The translations under genes and the position numbers were made by a program. A stretch of 64,000 nucleotides of DNA from Steromphala cineraria (taxonomy: Eukaryota > Mollusca > Gastropoda > Trochida > Trochidae), in the NCBI GenBank assembly GCA_916613615.1, contig OU744724.1, forward strand, positions 33,367,607-33,431,606, read 5' to 3'. Shown piece after piece: positions 23,080 to 35,605 of the stretch (within the stretch, counting starts at the first letter, position 1; every line of letters begins with the position of its first letter). A model generated the notes under the pieces. That model had not been told where the DNA came from. It made no database searches and saw nothing but the letters and a program-made list of their open reading frames with translations.

Positions 23080-23844
23080 GTAAGTGGACGAGACTTTCTA
23101 GTCAAAGTCTAAAAGCTTTGACATTTCACTCAAATCCTATATCCAAATTGTTATGATTGTGTGTCACGCTTGCTTAGAAGTTGAACAAGTGTCTTCATTT
23201 GAATTTAAAAGTTAGGAGTTTTTTTAAGGCAGTTTATTTCAAACCTTTGTGATAAAATTTCTCTTATTTACTTTAAAGTTTCTCTCTTATAAATTTTTTA
23301 TTACTTGCTGTAGTAATATAAAAATATGGTTTTTTTTGTCACTGATGTCTACTTATATATTTTTAATTCATTCCCTTTGAGTATATATGATATATGTTTT
23401 TAAGAAAGCAATTTTTCGTTTCCTTAAATGTTTGAATGAAATGACCATTTTTCTTGTGAAAAGAAACTAGAAACTTCAAATGTTTGAAAAACATTCATAC
23501 ACAATAACAGAGATTCTGTTGACAACTTTATACTTAATTTTTTTATTTCAGAAACAATTAATATAATAACATGGTGATGTTAATTAAAACATCTTGCTTT
23601 CTCATTAAAAAATCAGCAACGTCACTAAAAAGTTTAGGAAATAATTTATCCTTTCTATCATCACATGAAATCTTTAATCATCCAAGGCTTCTCATCGATG
23701 TTGCCAATTAAAAAGTCCAAAATTGTTGTCCTTGGCCTCACTTTGGGCTCAGTTCCAAAGTGTTCCTTTAAAGTGCTCATTTAAAAACCCAACATACTGG
23801 GTGTACAGAGATAAAAAGTTATCTTGTTATTGATTTTCTTGAAG

Positions 23845-23904
23845 GATGAGGCACTGGAAGCCCTTGAAGAGAAGGTACGGATGGTGGTGGATGATGAAAT
23901 ATCG
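23845..23904 (+). CDS. Unidentified conserved gene, exon F
   Basis: Acceptor tttcttgaag, donor TCG|GTGAGT; 60 nt, 20 codons, phase 0 at both ends: DEALEALEEKVRMVVDDEIS. An internal gtacgg could serve as a weaker donor after 23874, giving 10 codons; the downstream gtgagt is the better site. Confidence 0.8.
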
Positions 23905-25241
23905 GTGAGTGGCACTTCAACTTTTGTCACATGTTTCAGTTTGTTGACATTTTACCATGACATTTCTTGCGGCAACATTCATTAATCTTGCATGCCTCAT
24001 AATGGTTGGCTGATGTACAATTTAATCGTTTTTGATACTCTTGTGACATACAATTTATTTTTTTGCAAATTGATGTGACGTGAATACATTTGATTTTGTG
24101 AGTTTCTTTCTAACTTATGGTTTTAAGAGTTTTTATTTCCATAAGTATCATGTGCTTTTGAAATGATGTTGTTAAATTTGATTATTTTAATCATTTCATT
24201 ATATTAGATATTATAATCATTTCATTTTATTGTGTGTTTTATTATTTACATTTACATTTCAAATAAATGACTATTTTTATCTTTCAAACTCATTCCTTAA
24301 AATTTCATACCCTAGGTATCAAAACAACTACTTAGAACAACTACTTTTGAAAGAGATAATTTTGAATTCTGTTTCAATTGACATTATAAATGCAGACACA
24401 TGTCATCAAGACATTGAGGAAATGAATTAGAAAGATGATACAATGAACAAGAAATGTGACCCATGAGGGGTTAATACCAGATGACATCAGTGACATCAAT
24501 CTCTCTTCAAATGTTCAGATTCCATGATAAAGACAATAAAAACTTGTATTTTCTTATGAAGTTTCTTAAAGCCATTTGTCAGCTCTAGTAATTCGCTGTC
24601 CCAGAAGATCTAGTCTGAGAGATTGTCTCCATCTGAGAGAGTCATTAAGAGAGATATCTACCTCTCTGTAGGTAATCCAGTGCTTATACCATCTATAGGT
24701 TAAGTAGGAGCAAAGTGGTGACATATAAGCGATGTCCACATCAAAGCAGCTCATCAACCTTCTGTCCATTATCCAGTCTCCTCAAGGAAGTAAACTTTGA
24801 TGGATGTGAAAGATAAACTATATTGTCTCTTCATTGACAAGTTGTTGTTTGTAGGTGTGTTGGAGCCAATAAACACAAAGCTTGTATAAGAAATGCTAAG
24901 TGCTTATCGATTCATCAATATATCTGATTTACTCTCTTCTATTTCTGTACTTATCTTATGTTCTTGTCTACTTTCCTTAATGCTTCTTGAAGCAATTTCA
25001 TTTTAAACAATTAATGTTGGTAGAACCTTTTGGTTTAACATGTTAATGTTTACCCTAATCGTGTTTATGAGTTTTTTTATTAGTTTATTGCTTGCAAAGT
25101 GAATTTATCAAAAATATTTTGATCAATAATCTTATAAAAAAAGGTGGTTATTAAAAGATTCTCAAATATCAAAAAGTGATTCTCCAGTGAAAAGATAAAT
25201 GCAATACTAAAAATACTACCGGTAAGTGGTATAAGTTTAGT

Positions 25242-25743
25242 ACGGGATCTCTCAGTCGGAAAGAGCGCCGGTCTTACGTTGCTGAGGTCCGGGGTTCGAA
25301 TCCCATCCAGGCCGAGGTGTAAAAACCTAGAGTTCACCTCTGTTAGAACTCTATAAGTGTTACCCTGGAGCCCTAGTGTGTTGTGATACAAAAACTGCGC
25401 ACTTAAAAGATCCCACAAATTCATGTCAGTGGCTGAATGGTTGATAAATGAACACTTGCATACGCCGAGCTGTCGGTTATCAGGGTTCAGCAGTGTTGGT
25501 CAAACTGCTGTGACTATGTGTCTCAGTTCAACCAGCTGTGAATGGGTACCCTGTGAGGCATAGAATGGTCCCTAACCTGAGCGCCACATATGGATGCCGG
25601 TTGAATACTCCCCAGGAGTTGGAATTGGAAAAATGATCGGACGGTGAAAGATGCCATTGACCAGGGGAAACAACAAGCGTGTTGAGCAACCACTAGTGGA
25701 TGGATATGCGCGCTATATAAATATTCATATAATAATAATAATT
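25242..25743 (+). mobile_element. Full-length tRNA-derived SINE
   Basis: About 502 bp. The head (25243-25315) is tRNA-like: an A-box-like stretch (ctcagtcggaaagagc) and a perfect B box ggttcgaatcc at 25293-25303, giving an internal RNA polymerase III promoter. The body ends in gcgcgctatataaatattca followed by an (ATA)n tail. A 3' fragment of the same family lies inverted at 8417-8608. Confidence 0.85.
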
Positions 25744-26495
25744 AAAAAGAAGTTTTGCAGCATGAACACATACATGTAGATTACAGTATCAAATTGTCAC
25801 AATGGTGTTACATTTCATCTGATAAGTCACCTGCTTCAAGTAACTAAACACTTGACTTGCATATTGCTCCCTGTTGATTAGCATTCTAGAAAATAGTGTC
25901 AAGTAAAATAGAGGAAAGATTTAAAGATAAGCAACCTCTTTATACGATGAAGCTATCATTCTACCGATATTGATTGATGTGAATGTTAGAATGGTGTTTC
26001 ATACAGTAATATTTCACTGTGTCATGAGTGAATGGATAGCTGTAAACCATTACAATTTGTTGTATTTTGGGCAAGAAATAAAATGTAACTGCTTGGTAAT
26101 ACTGTACCTATTTCATATGTTTCTTTTGTGATAATATCTATATTCAAACTAGGTTGCCTAATAGCAAGCTCACAAGATCATGTGCAATCAACATTTGTTA
26201 TGAATATAAAATTGTCCATTGTCATGGCTGCAACAAATATCAAATTTTTTTCTAAATAACAGATGTCCCTTTATGAAGTTAAGCTGTTTATCCATGTCTT
26301 TGAAGGGCCTGTTCAAAGACATATGGATATTGAAGTTATGCATTTATATGGAATGAAATTCAATAATTGATATCATCTAGTGAATGAATTTCATAATGTA
26401 TTTGTTCACATGGTTATAACCTGTTTGAAACTCTAACTGACGATATGTATTAGTGGAGTTCCAAACAAGTTATAACAGTTTGGACTAACACATTA

Positions 26496-26832
26496 TTAAA
26501 GGGGCAGTAGCACGTTTTTTGATAATTTTATATTTTACATTTTTTACTGACAATTGTATATTATTGCTAAATGTATTATTGTGATAGTGTCAAAAATTTA
26601 ATAACACAAACCAATTATCCATAGTCAGAGGAGAGAGTATGTAGATTCACCTAAAATCGATGGGCGGCCATTTTGTGTGAACACCTTTAATTCATTTTTT
26701 GTAAGAAAAAGGAATTGCATGGCTAAACTTTACATTATATATTTGAATTATTACTGCTCCATTTAGGTTAAATGCGTTGTCTTTCAATTGGAACCTTACA
26801 TTCCCCCTAAAAACGTGCTACTGCCCCTTTAA
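26496..26832 (-). mobile_element. TTAA-flanked MITE, family 1, copy 3 (inverted)
   Basis: 337 bp with clean TTAA on both sides. The interior is reversed relative to copies 1, 2, 4 and 6 (tgataattttatattt follows the left end; tttcaattggaacc and the ggcggccattttgtgtg block read in reverse). Confidence 0.9.
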
Positions 26833-27689
26833 GATCATTACTTATAAATTCTGAAATTTAAAGGAGGTACATGGCTTGAATTTCAAAGTCTGGATTTAAG
26901 TCACATTGACTGAAGTGTAGTCCAACTGTGCCAATGGTCTGTGTATATAATGTTTGCCAACATCTCGTTCTGATAGCCTCCTCTTCAATCAGTGTGTTCA
27001 GACAAGCAAGTGTAAATGTTTGGCAGACCATACACGGTTTGGCTGGTGGCGTCTGAAGTCCTGCCAAACTGGAACTGTCAGGAAGATCCCTTGAGATAGC
27101 TCTTATAGTGCCATGAAAAGAAATGTAGATTATGATATTTATAGCTTTGAAGTGGTTTTGCGTTGGAATATTCATAGTCTCTGCTTCATATTATTGTTAT
27201 TGATCATCTCTGTTGTACTGGTGAATGACTTGTAGAATAATGTTTGCAGAGGGGAAAATTGTTTTATTTAAAAAAAAATCTTTTATTGATTGCAGATTCA
27301 ATATTTAATTGTCTTCATCTTGATTCTTAACCAAATTCGTTTGTATTTTGATTATACAATATATAATCGCCTCAAACCTTCCCCTTGTTGTCATTTAGGT
27401 TGTCTTTTCTGTCACATTGTGTGGACATTATATGAATGCTTCAACCAAATTTTGCAGATTAATTCAGGAAAGGACCCAAGCAGTTCCAAACAATCAGAAT
27501 ATGTTCAGTTCTAGTGTTTGCTCATGCATTGAAAATATTGAAATATCAACCAATCAAATATCAAATCAGGGCCAAATTGCAAAACTTCATGAGTTGACCG
27601 TTTGTCATACTACTATGTTAAAAGATGAGTTAAATGTTTGAGTTTCTTTGGTGGTAACATTGTCTGCAGACGAGAACTGTTCTACACTC

Positions 27690-27895
27690 AGTAAGGTTTT
27701 GGTGCAAGGCTACACTGAATTTCAGCACAGTACCACCAATGGTTTGCTAGTTCCAGCCAACGCTCGCAGGTTTCACCGCAATGCATAGCCACAATGGTGT
27801 TGGGGGTTTTCTCCCTGCAGTAAAACTATCAGCCGTGATATAAGTGAAATATGATTGCGAGTGACGTTAAACCCCAAATCACCTCAACTCACCTT
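27690..27895 (+). mobile_element. Probable SINE or SINE-like repeat, 3' end
   Basis: Carries taccaccaatggtttgctag, ggttttctccctgcagtaaa and an end reading cgtgatataagtgaaatatg...gttaaaccccaaatca. I know this terminal pattern from mollusc short interspersed elements. No clear tRNA head or target duplication could be seen. Confidence 0.5.
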
Positions 27896-28092
27896 GTTTG
27901 GTGATAGAGTGTCCAGTTCGTACCCCTAACATGAGTCGTATATTCTACACAATTTCTAGTCAAATTTCTAAGTTAATCTTACTAAAATATCAAAATATGT
28001 TTTAAAGCTATGATCTGCAATAGGGTCAATGTCCACTGATAACTTGACATCCCACTCATCATCAAATACTCATATAATTTGGACAGGACCCT

Positions 28093-28584
28093 TTAAAGAG
28101 ACACAGAGTATGTTGATAGGATAACATATGTCAAATTTTGCTATCGATGTTATTACATCGGGAACCACTAACTGTTACTGAAAATAACAAGTCAAAGGGT
28201 AATCAGTACATACGAAAATACGGCCATTCAAAGTCGGGATTTTGATCGAAAACCAGACAATGTGGCTTCAGTGGCGCGCAAATTTGCCAAACATAATTTT
28301 GAAACCTTGTCATAAGCTGACAGGAAGATATATTCGATTCGATAGTGTTTGGTAGGTATTGTTACTAATAGGTAGATTAATTGGATGCATAATTTCGAAT
28401 ATTAAACGTATTTGAGATGTTTTCTTGATTTTTCCATAAAATCAAGCATTTTAGAGATATTATGCATAGATGGATATATTTGCAAGTCCAGTGATGAGAT
28501 ATGAACTTCAATCAACGTATTAGATATTTTGTAGCTTATCAAAACCAAATAAAATTTTAAGAAAGATACTCTGTGTCACTTTAA
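28093..28584 (+). mobile_element. TTAA-flanked MITE, family 3, copy A
   Basis: 492 bp between TTAA sites. Termini AAAGAGACACAGAGTA and tactctgtgtcactTTAA form inverted repeats. The copy at 30343-30829 is the same element in the opposite orientation. Lies in the last intron. Confidence 0.88.
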
Positions 28585-29487
28585 GATTTAAGCTGTGGGT
28601 CTCTTGGTCTCTATTTTCTTGCTCCATTCAGTTTGATCAATATCAACCATTCCAAAGAGAACAAAATGGTAAGAAATATGGACTCTACCATTGGTTCAAA
28701 CTCAGTACAATCTGGGTTTCCTCTCCATCATGGTCTGACAAACTACCCGTAGTTGCATGTTCTGACATAGGCTCTTCTAGTCTTTATCATCATTAGCTAG
28801 GAGCAGGTTAAACTCCAGTGTACCATTGGTTATACATGATCACTGTCAACCAGCTTTTAATTGGTCGCTAATGACTAGGTTTTGTCTGCACTAAACTGGT
28901 AACAAGACATTTAAAGGGACAGTTCTATCGGGGTATATATTTTTTTTTTCGAAAGGATATTCAAGGGGACATCCCAGTATTGTTATTAGTACATGGTTTC
29001 AATACAATCCAGTTGAAACCTGTTAATTTTGGGAGTTATTTTATTGATTGACAACTTGATAAATAAGAGTACACACTTCGTCAAGAATAAAAACAGTGAG
29101 AAGTGAAGTCATTCATAGGCACTACAAGTGTAATAATCCCTGCTACGCCTTTATTAAGCATTGTTGATTAGTTTCAGCAATGATAGTTTGTAAATGTGAA
29201 GTTCATCAGTAAATACATTAAGTTTATTTGAACTTTATTGTAAAATTTTTAACAGTTTATTGCTTATTTTCATGTCATTTTCACAAAAATTAAAATGGCG
29301 GTCAGAATGCTGATAGATCGGCCACTTCATGTAGGTGAGCTGCCTTCAGACCTCGTGGGGGAGAAGCTCCCTGCTACTTACTGAGGGTCTCAGTTTAATC
29401 ATCTCACACTCACAAAACCTTGTTATCATGTGTGTAAATTGCAAGTCCAATTGCTAACATGAGTCTGATTTCCCTCAACTGTTGCAG

Positions 29488-29628
29488 ATGTCCAAGATCC
29501 AGAGGAAGGAACTGCTTGATGCCTATGCTGGGTCCGGAGCCAAGAGAGCAGTGGAGACCCGTCTGCTTAGCTTCATCAGCTACAACTACTACCACCTCCC
29601 CATGTATGCCAAGCCTGGCATGGTGTGA
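29488..29628 (+). CDS. Unidentified conserved gene, terminal coding exon G
   Basis: Acceptor ctgttgcag, 46 codons plus a TGA stop at 29626-29628. Peptide MSKIQRKELLDAYAGSGAKR and on to YNYYHLPMYAKPGMV. Phase 0 matches exon F. The seven exons give 233 contiguous codons without an internal stop, at introns of 9020, 608, 2816, 2037, 765 and 5583 bp. The initial ATG could also make this a separate small ORF, but the exact acceptor and phase favour an internal exon. The stop is followed directly by a G-rich tract. Confidence 0.87.
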   Translation: MSKIQRKELLDAYAGSGAKRAVETRLLSFISYNYYHLPMYAKPGMV

Positions 29629-29850
29629 GGGAGGGGGTCTTGAGGGTAGGGAGGGCGAGGGGTGGGGGGCTTGAGAGTAGGGAGGGCGAGGGGTTGGGAA
29701 TTGGAGGGAGGGGGGTTGATGGGCAGGGGACGTGAGGGGAAGGGTTGGTGAAGACAGGAGGGTATGAGGGAAGGTTTTTTTTAGGGAGGCAGTGATGGAG
29801 ACATGGAGGGAGGATGAGGGGAGGGGATGATGAAGACATGGCACTTCAGG
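29629..29850 (+). promoter_or_regulatory. G-rich tract at the start of the 3' UTR (G-quadruplex potential)
   Basis: Runs of three to six G recur at short spacing on the sense strand from 29629 to about 29735 and more sparsely to 29830 (for example gagggagggggtcttgaggg). A subunit gtagggagggcgagggg appears twice. The spacing fits several possible four-stranded G structures in the mRNA. Frames through it on the opposite strand (proline- and serine-rich) are artefacts. Confidence 0.7.
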
Positions 29851-30342
29851 AGATTGATACTTGATAGTGTATAAAATATTATCAACAATATGTACTTCAT
29901 AATTTAGGGATTTGATAGTTCAAAATGTATTCTTGATTCAATGACATGCAATTGTAACTGAAAGGGTTTCTTTATGACAGTTATTGTTAAGAATATAAAC
30001 TAGATGAAATAAGTTATGGATGTAAGATTTTTCTTAAATAATACCTAATCTGTGTGTGATTCTTAATTACATTTCAAAATGTTCATATATCCATAACTAT
30101 GTTTTGTCCAGTATTTATAACAACTTATTAATGCATCATCACTTCAAAGATTTTGTTCCTGGAAGCATTCCATTTGTATCTGTAAAGATTTATTTATGTT
30201 TAAGTCATCTATTGCTTGTGTTGATATATGAATATGATTGTGTATATTATGTAAATTCAATTCAAAAAGTAATTTCAATATTTTACTTATGTTTTTGTGG
30301 TGATGAATGTATTTTAAAACACAATATTTCAGAGAATTGTTC

Positions 30343-30829
30343 TTAAAGTGACACAGAGTGTCTTTCTTAAAATTTTATTTGGTTTTGATAAGCTACAAAA
30401 TATCTAATATGCTGATTGAAGTTCATATCTCATCACTTGACTTGCAAATATATCCATTTATGCATAATATCTCTAAAATGCTTGATTTTATGGAGAAATC
30501 AAGAAAACATCTCAAATACGTTTAATATTCGAAATTATGCATCCACTTAATCTACCTATAAGTTACAATACCGAACAAACTCTATTGAATCGAATAATAT
30601 CTTCCTGTCAGCTTATGACAAGGTTTCAAAATTACGTTTGGCGAATTTGCGAGCGCCACTCGAGCCACATTGTCCGGTTTGCGACTTTGAATGGCCGTAT
30701 TTTTGCTCTAATGTACTGATTGACCTTTAACTTGTTATGTTCAGTAACAGTTAGTGGTTCCATATGTAATAACATCGATTTCAAAATTTGACATATGTGA
30801 TCCTATCAACATACTCTGTGTCTCTTTAA
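30343..30829 (-). mobile_element. TTAA-flanked MITE, family 3, copy B (inverted)
   Basis: 487 bp, ends AAAGTGACACAGAGTG and atactctgtgtctctTTAA. The interior (gataagctacaaaatatct, aatatccatttatgcat, caaggtttcaaaatta) is the reverse complement of copy A. It lies about 0.7 kb past the stop codon of the split gene, so it may be inside its 3' UTR. Confidence 0.88.
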
Positions 30830-33800
30830 ATACTGGAATTGTCTTTGCCAAAATTGTTTTATTTTTATTTCAATCTACAACTGTTGAGAAAACATGCTTT
30901 GATAGCAAATTGCACCCTGGTCAGTCTAACAAATGTATACTGTGATAAAATGATAAAGAATATGTATGGTTATGTAAGTATGTGATCATAATTATAACAT
31001 TATGAATGTACTTATTTCAAGGTTTACTCTTATCAGTTTTCCATCCAAATTAAGAATTATTTATTTATCATTTCTGTGATCAATATTTATTGATACAACA
31101 ATGAATGAATATGCAAGTGCATGTGGCTATAAGCAATTATAAAAGTTTGTAAATAAATCTTGTACAAAATGTAAAAGAAATTGTTTGTATTTTCTTCTGA
31201 ATAATCCAAATTGATGTATTTCTGCATTTATCATTGTGTATACATTAGAACTCAGATATAACAAACTCCAAGGGACCAAAGAATTTAGTTCACTATATCC
31301 GGTGTTCGCTATACGCATATAATTTTAATGATATTATATAGGGACGGGACTTGAAAATTTGTTCGCTATATCCGAGTGTTCGCTATATCCGAGTGTTCGC
31401 TATATCCGTGTTCTACTGTATTTAATTTCATTTACATGATGTTTTGAAGCATATCACTTTGGACTATCTTTGAAATGAATTGATTTTTTGGAAGACATCA
31501 TAATGTAGTACATTTAAAATTAAATGTAACATTGTTAACGTTTGGGATTACACTTCGTGCTATGCAGATCAAATATACAACATTTTGATATTACTTTCTC
31601 AGTTGTATGTATTCTAAACACTTTAACATGACGATACAGACGTTCACTTTGAGGTAAATATAAAATCAAGAGAATATTACCAACTTCAAATTTGTTTCAT
31701 CCCCTAAAGTATTGCTACTGAAAATATGCAGCTACACATGATCTTATTTCTCTGATTTAAAATGATTTCCATGATACCATGTTCTGAAGTAAATGTGAAT
31801 GACATTCCATTCTTATTTCTTATGGCTTAATCCATATTTCAAACCTCAAAGGACTTCAAAAATGAAGTTAATAAATAAATATTCTTTCATAATGACATTG
31901 CCATCCAGAAAAACAAAAACAAAAATAAACAATTGTTAAGATTCCTTTATTTCCAGTTTTCAAATGTGATGCATTGTGTAGTCATTTTAAAATTGCTTCA
32001 CAAAGATTTATTCTAGATGCCATGAAGATTTGTTGACATGGCACGACATGATATGATATATTGCATAAAAGATTTGAAGGTATTGTCCTGATGCTACAGA
32101 CAATTCAAATTCATTTTTGAAGCAGCCATAAAATATTCAATTGGGGAGCCTTATCGCTCGAAATTCCACCAGCTGACCTGTAAATGGCACATTGCAAGAA
32201 AGGAAGCATGATATATAACCAAATGTGTGTGTTTACGGTTTAAAGGGACAGCAACGACATTCGTAGTGGTCTGTCAAAGGAAAACGCCAAAGTCCTACAA
32301 AATACTTATCTTGTATTAATTCATAGTTGTTCATGGGTAACAGTGGCAGAAGTTTTCTTCATAAACCTCTTCAGGGTTAAACTGTTTCTCTTTAACAGTT
32401 CTGATGTTGATGTTATATAAAAGCATACCACATAACTAATCATACAAATTATACAGTACAATGTCACAGGACAACGTAATCCGTTTTAGGAACATCTGTA
32501 ATTAAAAAGGGAAATCAGTAAAATGAGAAACCAAGCACCAATGCTTGAATTTGACAAACCTTATTCTTGTATGATGATCACATTGCTGTCAACGATAGCT
32601 TCTCAACGTCCATTATGATCATTAAACTGTCACATTGAAAAAACAAAACGTCATTATGACTAGTTGCACAAATCAATGTGAATACCTTTGGACAAAAATG
32701 ATCACTTGAGCATTGAGTACCTGAACTATTACAAATCAGATCATCAACCCCTTAAAGGGGGACTGAAATGGTCTATGGTCACTATCGGGATTCATAAAAA
32801 GCTGCTTGCAATTTGAATGAGAGTCAACTTTGAATTTTCGAAATCGGACGGCAAACTGCCTAAATACGGCTTTTAAAATACACTGCCTAATTAGCCCCGG
32901 CGAACAGAATCTGTGGTCACTGAAGCGTGGCCCGAGCGTGTCTACCTACTGTGACGTAGCAGTAGGCGAGTAGTTTCACCTAATGATCATTTTTCAACGG
33001 GAAATGACACCTTTTTAATCGTTCGTTTAACATACAAATATTCACAAAAAAACGCTCAATTTTTTTATATTCCGAAAGCTTAGATATCCGACGACTCAAT
33101 AACGATGTATTCAAGCCAATGAGTATTGTATAAACATGTAATATCGTATATTTCAAAACCATATCAAATGACGCAAAAAGGCGACTGCCTTGTTAAATTG
33201 GCGCCGTTATGGCTAGACATGTCCGTTATAGTGATAATCTGATTGTCTAGATCTGTTGTTTGCTGAATCTTACATAACATACACTGACTATTATTTCCGA
33301 CGGTGACAAATAACAAATCGTTTATGTTTTAAGTGAACCAACCGACTACTTTCTACAATCGAATACCTACAATGTTAATTTTTTGTGAGTTTATTGCACT
33401 ATAAAGATATATTTTAAAGAGGCCAATAGACGGTGAATAATTTTACCATGATGGGTTGAAACAAAAGGAAAAGTGTGAACGGTTTCATGTTATTTATTAT
33501 GATATTTTTCTCTTATGAAAAGATAGGCGCCAGTGGATTGATTATCTTTAGTACGTTATGTTCAATGTCCGTATTTTTACAACACATATCAATAATAAAA
33601 TAATTAAACATTATTTAACAGTGGTTGATCTATTCAAGATATATAAGGTTTCAATTCGTATCGAAAATGAAACAATGTTATATTTTTTGGATCACACTGT
33701 TTTGCATATAACATTCCGAATATTGGTACAGTCACATCCATCAAAGCGATTCCGACAACACAAGTAGTACAGAGTATTTTCTTAGATATTATCGTACTTG

Positions 33801-34103
33801 CTTCTTGCCTTTTTATTAATCGGAAATTAACAAATAAATCGTTTGGTTTGAAGGAGGTTTGTCTCCAGACTTTATGGTAGACACGCAAAGACTCCCCTTT
33901 TCGACTGCTCGAGTCCCAAGAAATAGAAAACGGACTCGAGTCCTGCTGATCTCAATTAAGTACTTGTAGCCATATCATGGAAGAGAACAATACGTATCAA
34001 ATTATTGTGATTTTACGACACGATATAACCATGCTCGTAAACAAATAGAACGGTTTCCAAATGTTATTATGGTAGTCAATTAGCACCCAATAAGTGGCTG
34101 CAT
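30830..34103. other. Non-coding interval with one small MITE
   Basis: AT-rich, no gene supported on either strand. Holds the mariner-type MITE at 31241-31420 and two orphan TTAAAGGG-type ends near 32241 (tttaaagggacagcaacg) and 32753 (ttaaagggggactgaaatgg), for which I could not find partners. AATAAA near 31152 is a candidate poly(A) signal for the split gene. Confidence 0.4.
31241..31420. mobile_element. Short MITE with TACAGTAGAAC-type ends
   Basis: 180 bp. The left end reads tacattagaactcagatata; the right end reads tatccgtgttctactgta, so the termini are near-matching inverted repeats next to TA, as in Tc1/mariner-type elements. The right half holds three tandem copies of gttcgctatatccgagt. 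Confidence 0.75.
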
Positions 34104-34467
34104 TTAAAGGGGCAGTAGCACGTTTTTATGGGGAATATAAGGTGATGCCAGAAAAATGAAAATTAAAGGTTCCAATTGAAAGACAATGTATTTAAACTAA
34201 ATGAAGCAGTCATAATTCATATGTTAATCGTAAAGATTAGCCATGCGATTCCTTTTCTTGCACAAAATGAATTAAAGGTGTTCACACAAAAATGGCCGCC
34301 AATGCATTTTATGTGAATCTTCATACTTTGTCCTCCGACTAAGGATGATTGCCTTGTGTAATGAGATTTTTGACACTGTCAAAATAATACATTTAGCTAT
34401 GACTTACAATTATCAGTGAAATATTTAAAATATAAACTTGTCAAAAAACGTGCTACTGCCCCTTTAA
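34104..34467 (+). mobile_element. TTAA-flanked MITE, family 1, copy 4
   Basis: 364 bp with TTAA on both sides, termini TTAAAGGGGCAGTAGCACG and cgtgctactgccccTTTAA, interior in the same orientation as copies 1, 2 and 6. Confidence 0.92.
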
Positions 34468-35403
34468 TGATATATTTTCATAAAATATCTCCACGACGTA
34501 TAACAAATTGATTGATATAAATCTTAATCATTAATAACCACGTTCTCATATAATGAACATGAATCAATTTAATGATTACATATATATTATGGAGGTTTTC
34601 AACGTATTAAAAAGTAAACGTGAAAGGTTCCATTTAAAAATCTTAGCGTATGATTATAAAAAAAATCAATGACATCAACGTTAAATGGTGATACTAACGC
34701 CATCCATTGACAACAATCACTAATCTTGACCGTTGATATCCGTATATCCGTATACAAAAAGGATATGATCTCGAAGAGCAATAACTATTCTGTTCCGCAA
34801 ATAATACCAAAATATCGTTTCGGTGTTTCTTGATGGCAGTTTCATCATCGTATCTGGTATTTATACTACTCAAAATAATCTAAGGAACACTTGTATAGTG
34901 TCCCGTTCATACTAAATACCTCAGCACATGGTTAAAGTTAAGTATTTTATAAAATAAACACTATATATCTAACTGACATATTTGAATCAAAATTGTGAGT
35001 GACGCAGTTTCTGTATAAAGGTTCAAAACATGGTGGTCTTGTCTTGGGTGACTTTGCTTTGAATGGGATATATGGTAGTATAAAACTTGATAAAGAAATT
35101 TTTTTAAAATGTGATTGAACATTCCAAAATTATTCAATTTTTAAAAATTCTTTAAAGTTTAAAAATCAGTAGCCCAATGTTAGATATGCACGTGGGCATC
35201 AACAAAACATCAAACAAAGGCCTCCTCTTTGAGCTGCTGACATTTAATGTTATTGGAAATGATTTTACTACATCAGTGTTCCTTAACTTCTTTTGACTAG
35301 TGTACATACTTACCGATACTAATCAAATATACACTTACAAAAAGTCCATAAGTCACATGTGTCGCTTTGCAGATGACCGGGTAGTAATTCAACGTCATAT
35401 ATG

Positions 35404-35605
35404 TTAAAGGCTGTCGCTAATTCGTTTTAAAATGTATACAATAAACGACAGACTTCAACAGATCGTGACGTCACTCTCAACTCTCCGTCTCCTCCAATCA
35501 ACTGGCAGCCTCCAGAAAGTGCCCGTGGAAAGTCTGCTTGTGAAAGTCAAAAATGATTAAAGGCTGTCGCTAATTTGTACTGAATCAACAAGCGACAGGC
35601 TTTAA
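35404..35605. mobile_element. TTAA-flanked MITE, family 4
   Basis: 202 bp. Left end TTAAAGGCTGTCGCTAATTC; a second direct copy of that left end lies at about 35559; the right end agcgacaggctTTAA is its inverse. Another partial inverse (cgacagacttcaac) sits near 35447. The middle holds TGACGTCA at about 35466. Confidence 0.75.

Noticed and set aside
25243..25315. Functional tRNA gene
   Set aside because: The tRNA-like part lacks a convincing anticodon stem and continues directly into a repeated SINE body.
29410..29844. Proline- and serine-rich 144-codon minus-strand frame
   Set aside because: Mirror of the G-rich 3' UTR tract and antisense of exon G.
32241..33900. Large TTAA element between orphan ends at 32241 or 32753 and the ccccttt near 33893
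   Set aside because: No matching inverted end could be aligned.
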